From assembly GCA_934647305.1 (NCBI GenBank), contig CAKUFI010000017.1, positions 1-43,202 on the forward strand: 43,202 bases of DNA, written 5' to 3'. A program made the position numbers and the translations under genes. Positions 32,695 through 39,478 of this stretch are shown here, one piece after another; positions within the stretch are counted from its first letter, which is position 1, and every line of letters begins with the position of its first letter. This DNA comes from an uncultured Clostridia bacterium. Its GTDB lineage: Bacteria; Bacillota; Clostridia; Christensenellales; Aristaeellaceae. The notes under the pieces were generated by a model. That model was given only the letters and a program-made list of their open reading frames with translations, was not told where the DNA came from and searched no databases.

Positions 32695-33858
32695 ATGAGC
32701 TGCACCCTGACCTTTACCGGCGACATCATGTGCCAGATTCCGCAGACCGCCGCCTGCACCACCGAACACGGCTACGACTACTCCCCCGTCTTCCGGCACG
32801 TCCGCGCGCTGCTGTCCGGCGGCGATTACCTGGTGGGCAACCTGGAGACGCCCATCGCGGGCGAGCAGGCCGGCCTGTCCAGCGCGATGTACGCCTTCAA
32901 CACGCCCGTCGAGTTCGCCGAGGAGCTCCGCCGCGTGGGCTTCGACCTGGTGTCCACCGCCAACAACCACTGCATGGACCGCGGAATCGAGGGCCTGTAC
33001 GCCACCCTGGACAGTCTGGACAAAGTCGGCCTCGCACACGTGGGCACCGCCCGCACGCCGAAGGAGCGGGAAACGCCCTTCATCCGCGAGATCGGCGGCA
33101 TCCGCGTGGGCTTCGTCGCCTATACCTACGGCACCAACGCCTTCGCCCATCACACCTTCCTCCAGCCCGGCGAGGAGCACGCCGTGAACCTGTTCATGCC
33201 CGAGGAAACGCTCGAAGGCTCGATCCACCTGCTCGACGAGGACACGATTCCCGCCCTCACCCAGGCCTACTACGGCCAGAAGAGCGAGGTCTTCGACCGC
33301 TGCATCGCGCCGCACCTTCGCCAGATGGCCGGCGATGTAACCCGCCTGCGCGAAAACGGGGCGCAGTTCATCGTCTTCATCATGCACAGCGGCGGCCAGT
33401 ACAACCCTCTGCCCGAGGCCTATACGCTCGAGCTGGCCCGGCGCATCCGCGAAACCGGCGTCGATCTGATCGTGGGGCATCACCCGCACGTCATCCACCC
33501 CATGCCGGTCGAGGACGGCTGCCCCACCGCCTACTCCCTGGGCAATTTCAGCTACACCCCCAACTTCAGCCCGGTCGGGGCCGGCAAGCGTGCCGAGTAC
33601 TCCGTCGTGCTGCGCGTCGGCCTCGAAAAGCAGTCTGAGGACAAGGCCGCAATCGCCGCCATGCGCTTCGCCCTGTGCAAGAGCGTCTTCAACCGCAACG
33701 GCTCCACCTGCGTCATGACCATCCCCCAGCTGCTCGCCGAGGCCGCCGACGAACAGGAGCGCGCCGCCCTCCTGCGCGATAACCAGTTCTTCGTCAACAA
33801 GTTCCGCTGCACCCCCGAGGATACCCCCGTCGAAGTGCAGGACTGGTACGAGGTGTAG
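32695..33858 (+). CDS. CapA-like (PGA_cap) metallophosphatase-fold protein
   Basis: 387 residues. Motifs of the CapA/YwtB calcineurin-like family are in order: FTGDIM, VGNLETPI, STANNHCMDRG, VGHHPHV and YSLGNF. There is no signal peptide or N-terminal membrane anchor, unlike capsule-synthesis CapA, so it is probably cytoplasmic. Relatives of this kind in carbohydrate regions have unknown roles. AAAGGAGG lies 11 bp before the ATG. A module C left arm follows 3 bp after the stop. Confidence 0.85.
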   Translation: MSCTLTFTGDIMCQIPQTAACTTEHGYDYSPVFRHVRALLSGGDYLVGNLETPIAGEQAGLSSAMYAFNTPVEFAEELRRVGFDLVSTANNHCMDRGIEGLYATLDSLDKVGLAHVGTARTPKERETPFIREIGGIRVGFVAYTYGTNAFAHHTFLQPGEEHAVNLFMPEETLEGSIHLLDEDTIPALTQAYYGQKSEVFDRCIAPHLRQMAGDVTRLRENGAQFIVFIMHSGGQYNPLPEAYTLELARRIRETGVDLIVGHHPHVIHPMPVEDGCPTAYSLGNFSYTPNFSPVGAGKRAEYSVVLRVGLEKQSEDKAAIAAMRFALCKSVFNRNGSTCVMTIPQLLAEAADEQERAALLRDNQFFVNKFRCTPEDTPVEVQDWYEV

Positions 33859-34141
33859 GGGAAACGTTGGGGAGGCCGCCTTTCTGACCGGGCAGTGCCC
33901 GGCTCCACTTGCTGCCGCCGGAGAAACGCAGTGCGGTTCATTGGCGCAGCACATCGCGGCCGCGCAGTCTCCTGCCCCTCTCGAGCTCTCCCGAAAAGCA
34001 TTCTGATCCGCATTTCGAAACAGGCAAAAGATATGTAATTCCCCGAATCCGGCGTGAGTCAGTGGAGTCTTGATCGCGTCGGATGAGCCTCCCCTGAAAG
34101 GGGAGGTGTCCGCGAGGCGGACGGAGGGGTTCGGAAACGCA

Positions 34142-34176
34142 GAATTCGGGAACTCCAATGTATGGTTCCCGAATTC
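34142..34176 (+). repeat. Long-loop hairpin (module A), copy 10
   Basis: 12-bp arms GAATTCGGGAAC, loop TCCAATGTATG. Confidence 0.85.
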
Positions 34177-34255
34177 GTCGACAGGATGCGCGGCAGCAGG
34201 TGGCAGTCGGCACTGCCGACCGGCAGCAAGTGGCTGTCGGCACTGCCGACCGAAG

Positions 34256-34289
34256 ACTTCGGCCGCTCCAATCTATGGCGGCCGACAGT
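34256..34289 (+). repeat. Long-loop hairpin (module A), copy 11
   Basis: Core CGGCCGC plus outer ACT/AGT pairing, loop TCCAATCTATG. It ends 2 bp from the glycosidase stop codon. Confidence 0.8.
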
Positions 34290-34291
34290 CG

Positions 34292-36061
34292 TCAATAGGA
34301 TACGCGGTAGCAAGTGGAACCAGGCACTGCCTGGTCGGCACGGAATACGCCGCCGGGCGCGTCGACCGGAACCCATGTGCCCTCCTCCAGGCGCTCCACG
34401 CGGTACACCTCAAGGCCGGGGATGGTCAGGCGGGTCAGACTGCCCTCCTCGCGCAGGCGGGAGACCACCGGCACGGCGTTCACGTCGACGTCGCGGTTCA
34501 TGAAAGCGCTGCCGCAGAGGTTTCGTCCCCGGTACGGGTCGTTGACGTAGAACTGATCGGGCAGCACGGTCAGCAGCCACCGCCCATCCTCCTGCCTTTC
34601 CAGCAGGTACGCGCCGTTGCCCTCGCGCACCGCGAAGGGGCAGGTTCCCTGCGCCAGTACGCGCGAAACCTCGCCCTGCACGGCAAACTCGCCCTCGCCC
34701 GCCCAGTACAGCGTGCCTCCCTCCTGCGCGGCGCAGAAATCCGTGCGCGCGTCCAGCGCATAGCCCGCCTCCCGCCAGCAGACCTCGCCCTCGGGCAGCG
34801 GAAGATCGCGCGGCGTCTGCCTGAACACCGCGCCCGCCGCCGCGAAGCCCACCGCCCGCCGGGGCGTGTGGTACAGGTTCATGTACTGCATCACCCAGCC
34901 CGGGTTGTAGTCGCCCAGATCGCGCGGAGTATAGGTGAAGTAGGCCGCGCACTGCACGCCCAGCGAGGCCATGACCCGCGCCGCCGCCACATGATCGAAT
35001 CCGGTCAGCGTGCAGGTTATCGCCCACTCGTAGCTGACCAGCGGCTTGCCCAGTCCCCGCACATCGCCGCGCATGTACTGCTCATAGGCCTTATCCTCGC
35101 CCAGCAGCTGCTCGGGAATGATGCGCTCGTTCGGGGTGTAATAGCGTCCCAGGTCGCTGTAAAAGGCCAGGCTCAGCACATCGACCCGCCGCGCGTTCTT
35201 CAGCATCTCACGAAAATGCGGCCGGTCGAAGCCGTAACAGATATGCGCCTTCAGCGCGCGCCCGCCGAAAAATTCCTCCACGACGGCAAACATCCGCTCG
35301 ATGTATCGCCCCACCAGATCGGCGCAGAAGCGCTCGCGCTCGTCGTCCGTGTCTGGGATCGCCCGCTCCTTCAGGTACTCCGCGTACATCCCCAGCAGCT
35401 CGAGCTCTCGGCGGCGAATGGGATTTTTCAGGCAGGCCTCGCGATGCTCCTCGAGCGAGCGCATCAGCCCCGCGCCCGGGTATTCCGGCTCGTTGAGCGC
35501 CTCGACCAGCGCGATATGCTCGTATTCAGGCATGGTCTTGCCCGAAAAGGTGTTCCTGTGCGCGAAGAGCTGGCGCAGGTAGCGCTCCTGCGCCTCGAGA
35601 ACATGCGGGTGCCAGATCAGCATGTGCTTGGGGCAGAAGCTGGCAAAGCCCATGCCGTCCACGTCGGCCAGCGTGACGTGCGCATATCCCGCGCGCAATC
35701 CGGCCTGAAGCGAGGTGGAATTCCACCAGGCCATGGCGGTGATCATGACGTAAATGCCCGCCTGATACAGCCGCTCGATCAGGTAGTCCAGCAGCTCCAG
35801 GTGCTCGTTATCGATCAGATTGCCTTCCGCGTCGGTCAGCTCCCGGTCGAACAGGTGCATCCGCACCAGCTGCACGCCCATGCGGCCGAAATCCTCGATG
35901 TCGCGGTCGATGGCGCGCCGGACGGACACGCCCTTGGCCTTCAGCCCGGCGTAGCTGTGATTAAACGGCGCGTAGTAATTCACCCCCCACAGGCGCACCT
36001 CGCGGCCGCTTTTGTCCACGATCACCTGCTCCTTCACGGAAAACGGCGTCTGAAAAGTCAT
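34292..36061 (-). CDS. Intracellular glycoside hydrolase, TIM-barrel clan A
   Basis: 589 residues without a signal peptide. An (alpha/beta)8 barrel with WGVNYYAPFNHSY and MGVQLVRMHLFD near the start, the acid/base Glu in LVEALNEPEYPG (E191) and the nucleophile Glu in KPLVSYEWAI (E345), the layout of GH-A clan enzymes (GH2/5/42-like). A beta-sandwich-like C-terminal part follows from about residue 390. I start at ATG 36059-36061, with GGGAGGG 9 bp upstream; an ATG at 36070 abuts that site. The last 13 residues (from DQAVPG to SY) are encoded by repeat sequence (CCAGGC-arm hairpin plus its linker), which also provides the stop. It probably cleaves an oligosaccharide brought in by the Lpl-type transporter. 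Confidence 0.85.
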   Translation of the reverse strand: MTFQTPFSVKEQVIVDKSGREVRLWGVNYYAPFNHSYAGLKAKGVSVRRAIDRDIEDFGRMGVQLVRMHLFDRELTDAEGNLIDNEHLELLDYLIERLYQAGIYVMITAMAWWNSTSLQAGLRAGYAHVTLADVDGMGFASFCPKHMLIWHPHVLEAQERYLRQLFAHRNTFSGKTMPEYEHIALVEALNEPEYPGAGLMRSLEEHREACLKNPIRRRELELLGMYAEYLKERAIPDTDDERERFCADLVGRYIERMFAVVEEFFGGRALKAHICYGFDRPHFREMLKNARRVDVLSLAFYSDLGRYYTPNERIIPEQLLGEDKAYEQYMRGDVRGLGKPLVSYEWAITCTLTGFDHVAAARVMASLGVQCAAYFTYTPRDLGDYNPGWVMQYMNLYHTPRRAVGFAAAGAVFRQTPRDLPLPEGEVCWREAGYALDARTDFCAAQEGGTLYWAGEGEFAVQGEVSRVLAQGTCPFAVREGNGAYLLERQEDGRWLLTVLPDQFYVNDPYRGRNLCGSAFMNRDVDVNAVPVVSRLREEGSLTRLTIPGLEVYRVERLEEGTWVPVDAPGGVFRADQAVPGSTCYRVSY

Positions 36062-36085
36062 TTGAATCATCCCTCCCTGCCCCCT

Positions 36086-36149
36086 ACTATAGCCCAGGCC
36101 CAGCGCAAAGGCCATGTACAATATTGACCTTCTCGCCGGACGCGTTGTC
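36086..36149 (-). promoter_or_regulatory. Glycosidase promoter with tandem AraC-type half-sites
   Basis: Minus strand: distal half-site 36149-36133 (starts GACAACG), proximal 36128-36112 (GTCAATATTGTACATGG), 21 bp apart. -35 TGGCCT (36114-36109) shares TGG with the proximal site; then 17 bp and TATAGT (36091-36086). The distal site also covers the -35 of the divergent regulator gene. Confidence 0.7.
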
Positions 36150-36173
36150 ATCCCGTTGCGATTGTGTTATAAT
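36145..36173 (+). promoter_or_regulatory. Promoter of AraC-type regulator gene
   Basis: TTGTCA (36145-36150), 17 bp, TATAAT (36168-36173). The -35 overlaps the distal half-site of the divergent glycosidase promoter, which would allow autorepression. Confidence 0.75.
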
Positions 36174-36210
36174 GGATACACGAGCTCTGAGTCCGGGAGG
36201 CGGCGCGGCA

Positions 36211-37080
36211 ATGGACAATTTTATGGATTACACGCAGTACCAGTATTCCCTGCGCGAGACGATGGATCCGAGCATCACTCTGTGCGGCATGCGCGACAAC
36301 GACTACCAGCACCGGTTCAGCTTTCGCCTGACCTCCTATCTGCTGTGCTATGTGGTGCGCGGCACGGCGTATCTGCAGAACCGCTGCACGCAGTCCCCTG
36401 TCGAGATCCGCGCGGGCTCGCTCTATATCCTCTATCCCAACGACCCGCTGCAGTCCTACTACACCCTGCCGGACGACGGCTGGACGATCTACTGGGTGGG
36501 CGTGTCCGGGCGGTTCATCCGCTCCTTCCTCGCAAGCGCGGGCGTCCGGCCGGAAAAGCCCTGCCTGACCCTGCGCAGCGACCCGGCCATCGTCGGAATC
36601 TATCAGAAAATGCTGCTCCTGATGCGCAACCAGAGCTATACCCGGGCGCTTCAGTGCCAGGAGCTGCTCTTCAGGCTGCTGAGTATCGTCCACGAAAGCG
36701 CCATGCAGCCCGACGTCTGCGACTATGTGGAGCAGGCGCTCTACATCATCCGCCAGAACTACAGCCAGAGCCTCTCCCTCGCCCGCATCGCCGACAGCAT
36801 CAAAATCAACAAGAGCTACCTCGCCCGCCTCTTCCGCCAGCGGCGCGGCGAAACCGTCATGGACTGCCTCACCGCTGCCCGCCTGAACGCCGCCAAAAAC
36901 CTGCTTGCCAAATCCGCCTACTCCGTCGCCGAAATTGCCGAGCTGTGCGGCTATCAGGACGCTTTCTACTTCTCCCGCGTCTTCAAAAAAAAGCTCGGTC
37001 TCTCCCCTTCCGAGTTCCGGGAGGGAACGTTGGAGGAACGCCAGAGCACTGGGAGAACGTTGGGGATGCCGCCTTTCTGA
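36211..37080 (+). CDS. AraC-family transcriptional regulator
   Basis: 289 residues. The N-terminal half is an AraC-type cupin sensor (RGTAYLQNRCTQSPVEIRAG, LYILYPNDPLQSYYTLPDDG; cited in part). The C-terminal half is a two-helix-turn-helix DNA-binding domain: SLSLARIADSIKINKSYLAR, then NLLAKSAYSVAEIAELCGYQ and FSRVFKKKLGLSPSEFRE. GGGAGG lies 10 bp before the ATG at 36211. The normal domain end (SPSEFRE) is followed by about 18 residues (from GTLEER to GMPPF) encoded by module C, whose TGA loop is the stop codon. It is flanked by the glycosidase and the oxidative operon, both with AraC-type tandem sites, so it is the likely activator of this sugar regulon. Confidence 0.92.
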   Translation: MDNFMDYTQYQYSLRETMDPSITLCGMRDNDYQHRFSFRLTSYLLCYVVRGTAYLQNRCTQSPVEIRAGSLYILYPNDPLQSYYTLPDDGWTIYWVGVSGRFIRSFLASAGVRPEKPCLTLRSDPAIVGIYQKMLLLMRNQSYTRALQCQELLFRLLSIVHESAMQPDVCDYVEQALYIIRQNYSQSLSLARIADSIKINKSYLARLFRQRRGETVMDCLTAARLNAAKNLLAKSAYSVAEIAELCGYQDAFYFSRVFKKKLGLSPSEFREGTLEERQSTGRTLGMPPF

Positions 37081-37186
37081 GAAAGGCGCCTCCCCAAACC
37101 CCACCCGGAAAGCACATTGATCCACGCAATTAACCGCAAAAACAAACGTAACTCCCCGAATCTGGCGCGGTTCGGGGGATTTTTTG
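37050..37186 (+). terminator. Module C with terminator after AraC-type gene
   Basis: TTGGGGA plus GCCTTTC pairs with GAAAGGC plus TCCCCAA around a TGA loop, the loop being the gene's stop. The tail GGAAAGCACATTGATCCACG follows, then a terminator hairpin CCCCGAA/TTCGGGG (37154-37178) with six T at 37180-37185. Confidence 0.8.
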
Positions 37187-37314
37187 TCTGACAGAACCCC
37201 TCAGTCGCCTGCGGCGACAGCTCCCCTTTCAGGGGCACCCTGATCGTGTCTGACCGTTGCCTCCCCTGAAAGGGAGAGGTGTCCGCGATGCGGACGGAGG
37301 GGTTCACCAACGCA

Positions 37315-37349
37315 GAATTCGGGAACTCCAATGTATGGTTCCCGAATTC
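37315..37349 (+). repeat. Long-loop hairpin (module A), copy 12
   Basis: 12-bp arms GAATTCGGGAAC, loop TCCAATGTATG, identical to copy 10. Confidence 0.85.
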
Positions 37350-37397
37350 GTCGACAGGATGCGCGGCAGCAACCGGCTGTCGGCCCTGCCGACCGAA

Positions 37398-37432
37398 GAA
37401 CCCAGCCGCTTCAATTTATGGCGGCTGGGTTC
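37398..37432 (+). repeat. Long-loop hairpin (module A), copy 13
   Basis: 12-bp arms GAACCCAGCCGC, loop TTCAATTTATG. The arms differ from copy 1 by one base on each side, and the pair is kept. Confidence 0.85.
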
Positions 37433-37520
37433 GTGTGCTGTCCGGCGGCAGCAAGTGGCCGTCGGCCCCGCCGACCGGCAGCGCCGCCCCGCAATCCGCA
37501 AGGAATTTGCGGATTCGAAG

Positions 37521-37554
37521 ACTTCGGCCGCTTCAATTTATGGCGGCCGATAGT
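37521..37554 (+). repeat. Long-loop hairpin (module A), copy 14
   Basis: Core CGGCCGC plus outer ACT/AGT pairing, loop TTCAATTTATG. Confidence 0.8.
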
Positions 37555-37601
37555 CGTCGCCTGAACCCGCGGCAGCAAGTGGCTGTCGGCACTGCCGACC
37601 G

Positions 37602-37665
37602 GTCAATATTGTCCATGAAACGGGCAACGTCATGTATGGCCGCGCGCGCGGTTTGGGCCTATAAT
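37602..37665 (+). promoter_or_regulatory. Oxidative operon promoter with tandem AraC-type half-sites
   Basis: Distal half-site 37602-37618 (GTCAATATTGTCCATGA), proximal 37623-37639 (GGCAACGTCATGTATGG), 21 bp apart. -35 TGGCCG (37637-37642) shares TGG with the proximal site; then 17 bp and TATAAT (37660-37665). The poor -35 fits an activator-dependent promoter. Confidence 0.7.
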
Positions 37666-37730
37666 GGAGGCACAGGCTCCGGAAAAGGCTTCCGGACGCG
37701 GCGACAACTTGAAAGGAGTCCGTTTTTCGT

Positions 37731-38699
37731 ATGGAATTTGATCAGATGAACTGGATGGGCGTCAGCATCGAGCAGTATCCCCGGCTGGCAGGCGAGGCTG
37801 ACGACACGGCGCGCCTTGCCCGGGCGGTTGAGGCCAACCCGCACGGCGTGCTGCTGTTTCCGAAGGGCGAGTATCTGCTGTCCTCGCCGCTTGCGATCGG
37901 CAACTGGTGCTCGCTTTTCCTGGCCAAGGAGGCGGTTTTCCGCGCCGTCCGGCCGATGAGCTACCTGGTGGAGTGGAATGGCGGGATGGAGAACCTGTTC
38001 CACGACTACGGCATGTTTATTCAGGGCGGCGTGTTCGACGGCGGCGCGGTTTCGGGCGGCCTGCGCCTGCGCAACATCCACCACTTCACCCTGCGCGACA
38101 GCTGGTTCAAGGACTGCAAAACCGGCCTGTGCGTGGGCGACCGAACCGACTACAAGAACTACGAGCTGTACGCGACCAACCTGTATTTTCGAAACGAGGT
38201 GGGCATTGAGGACAGCGTCGGCGTGTGCATCCCCAGCCACGCCGATCACTACCTGGACGGCGTCATCGTGGTGGACTACCAGACCGGATTCTACCTGAAC
38301 TGCGGCAGCTGCTACCTGTCCAAGTGCCACTCCTGGGTCACGAACGTGATTCCGGATATGGAGAAAACCGTCGCCTTCGACCTGGCGGGCGGCGGCTGCA
38401 ACACGCTCACCGACTGCTATGTGGACACCTCGCACGTCGGCGTGCGCGTGCGGGCGGGCAGGATTCGCATGAACAGCGTCTTCGGCTATCACAACGCCAG
38501 CGCCTACGGCGGCCGCAGCCACACCTTCATCTCCTATGAGACCGACCAGCCCTTTTATCTCAGCGGCGGCAGCTTTATCGGCGCGCCGGGCGCAGGCGAC
38601 GTGTTCTTTAGGGGCGAAATCACTTCCAACGTACACATGCAGTGGGTGGACTGCCAGAACCTGACCGGCACCGAGGTGCTGGACGCGTGCGGCAGATAG
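37731..38699 (+). CDS. Right-handed beta-helix protein, pectate-lyase-3-like
   Basis: 322 residues without a signal peptide. DDTARLARAVEANPHGVLLF and PKGEYLLSSPLAIG are the N-terminal hallmark of pectate_lyase_3/GH55-type beta-helices, followed by regular short beta-turn repeats (GGVFDGGAVSGGLRLRNIHH, DSWFKDCKTGL). It is small and cytoplasmic, so it is likelier to be an intracellular lyase, hydrolase or epimerase on oligosaccharides than a secreted pectinase. AAAGGAG lies 12 bp before the ATG, a rather long spacing. It is the first gene of a five-gene operon driven by the promoter at 37602-37665. Confidence 0.75.
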   Translation: MEFDQMNWMGVSIEQYPRLAGEADDTARLARAVEANPHGVLLFPKGEYLLSSPLAIGNWCSLFLAKEAVFRAVRPMSYLVEWNGGMENLFHDYGMFIQGGVFDGGAVSGGLRLRNIHHFTLRDSWFKDCKTGLCVGDRTDYKNYELYATNLYFRNEVGIEDSVGVCIPSHADHYLDGVIVVDYQTGFYLNCGSCYLSKCHSWVTNVIPDMEKTVAFDLAGGGCNTLTDCYVDTSHVGVRVRAGRIRMNSVFGYHNASAYGGRSHTFISYETDQPFYLSGGSFIGAPGAGDVFFRGEITSNVHMQWVDCQNLTGTEVLDACGR

Positions 38700-38708
38700 G
38701 AGGCTCAC

Positions 38709-39476
38709 ATGGCGAAAACGGTACTGGTCACCGGCGCGGGCACGGGCATCGGGCGCGAGGCGGCGCTGGAGTTCGCGAAGGCGGGCTACGACGTGGCGCT
38801 TCATTATAACGGCAGCGCGCAGGGGGCGCAGGAGGCGGCCGAGGCCATCCGCGCCCTGGGCAGGCGGTGTATGACGGTGCAGGCGAACCTCACGCAGCTT
38901 TCCCAGCTTCGCGCGATGTTTGCGCAGGTCGGCGAGCGCTTCGGCGGGCTGGACGCGTACGTGAGCAACGCCGGACTGACCCTGAAGAGCCGCATCGAGG
39001 ACATGACCGAGGAGGACTTCGACCTGCTGTGCGGCGTGGATCTGCGCGCCTGCTTTTTCGGGCTGCAGGAGGCCGAGCGGCTGATGAAGGCGAGGGGCGG
39101 CAGCATTGTGCTGATCGCCTCCAACCATGCCTATATGCAGCACCCGCTGTGCGCCGCCTACGCCGCCATGAAGGCCGCCATGCTCAAGCTGTGCAAAAGC
39201 GCGGCCATGGAGATGGGCAGGTACGGCATACGCGTCAACGCGATCGCCCCCGGCTGGACGGACACCGGCGCGGCGCGGCTGGGGCGGCGCGAGGATTCCT
39301 ATTACCACATACCGCTCAGGCGCTGGTGCACCGCGCAGGAGGTGGCGCAGGCGGCGCTGTTCCTGTGCGGACAGTGGGCCGGGTCGATCACCGGCGCGGC
39401 GCTGACCATGGACGGCGGCGCGAGCCTGCAGACCGACCCGCTGGAGCGATACGGCTATAACGAAAGGGAGGACTGA
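38709..39476 (+). CDS. Short-chain dehydrogenase (probable sugar 1-dehydrogenase)
   Basis: 255 residues, classical SDR. It shows the cofactor motif TGAGTGIGRE, SNAG, the catalytic Ser in LIASNHAYM and YAAMK (YxxxK), then RVNAIAPGWTDT and GAALTMDGGAS. In this operon (lactonase, dehydratase, aldolase) the expected job is NAD(P)-dependent oxidation of an aldose to its lactone. That is inference from neighbours. AGGAGG lies 6 bp before the ATG and overlaps the upstream stop region. Confidence 0.88.
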   Translation: MAKTVLVTGAGTGIGREAALEFAKAGYDVALHYNGSAQGAQEAAEAIRALGRRCMTVQANLTQLSQLRAMFAQVGERFGGLDAYVSNAGLTLKSRIEDMTEEDFDLLCGVDLRACFFGLQEAERLMKARGGSIVLIASNHAYMQHPLCAAYAAMKAAMLKLCKSAAMEMGRYGIRVNAIAPGWTDTGAARLGRREDSYYHIPLRRWCTAQEVAQAALFLCGQWAGSITGAALTMDGGASLQTDPLERYGYNERED

Positions 39477-39478
39477 AG

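Larger units (their letters stand above)
33859..34291. repeat. Convergent repeat region between CapA-like gene and glycosidase
   Basis: On the plus side: a module C left arm, an inserted CCGGGC-arm hairpin (33888-33902) with its CCACTTGCTGCCG linker, then the right arm and tail (33977-34050). Next come a module D copy (34087-34132) and long-loop hairpins at 34142-34176 and 34256-34289. Between these lie two GTCGGC-arm hairpins (loop ACT) with CGGCAGCAAGTGG linkers. The last elements read as the 3' end of the minus-strand glycosidase, and a further hairpin extends into its coding sequence. No gene is present. Confidence 0.8.
37187..37600. repeat. Module D inverted pair and hairpin array before oxidative operon
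   Basis: Two module D copies face each other (37194-37237 and 37258-37305). Three long-loop hairpins follow (37315-37349, 37398-37432, 37521-37554), with a 9-bp hairpin at 37493-37515 (arm AATCCGCAA). GTCGGC-arm hairpins with loops CCT, CCC and ACT alternate with GGCAGCAAGTGG linkers. No gene is present; the promoter region starts at 37602. Confidence 0.8.

Noticed and set aside
34140..34330. Integron attC-like recombination sites
   Set aside because: attC sites keep core ends and vary in the middle. Here the loop is constant and the stems vary, and no integrase or cassette structure is present.
36119..36126. CAATATTG as an isolated palindromic operator
   Set aside because: The wider alignment with 31147-31184 and 37602-37639 shows direct half-sites 21 bp apart, so the palindrome is incidental.
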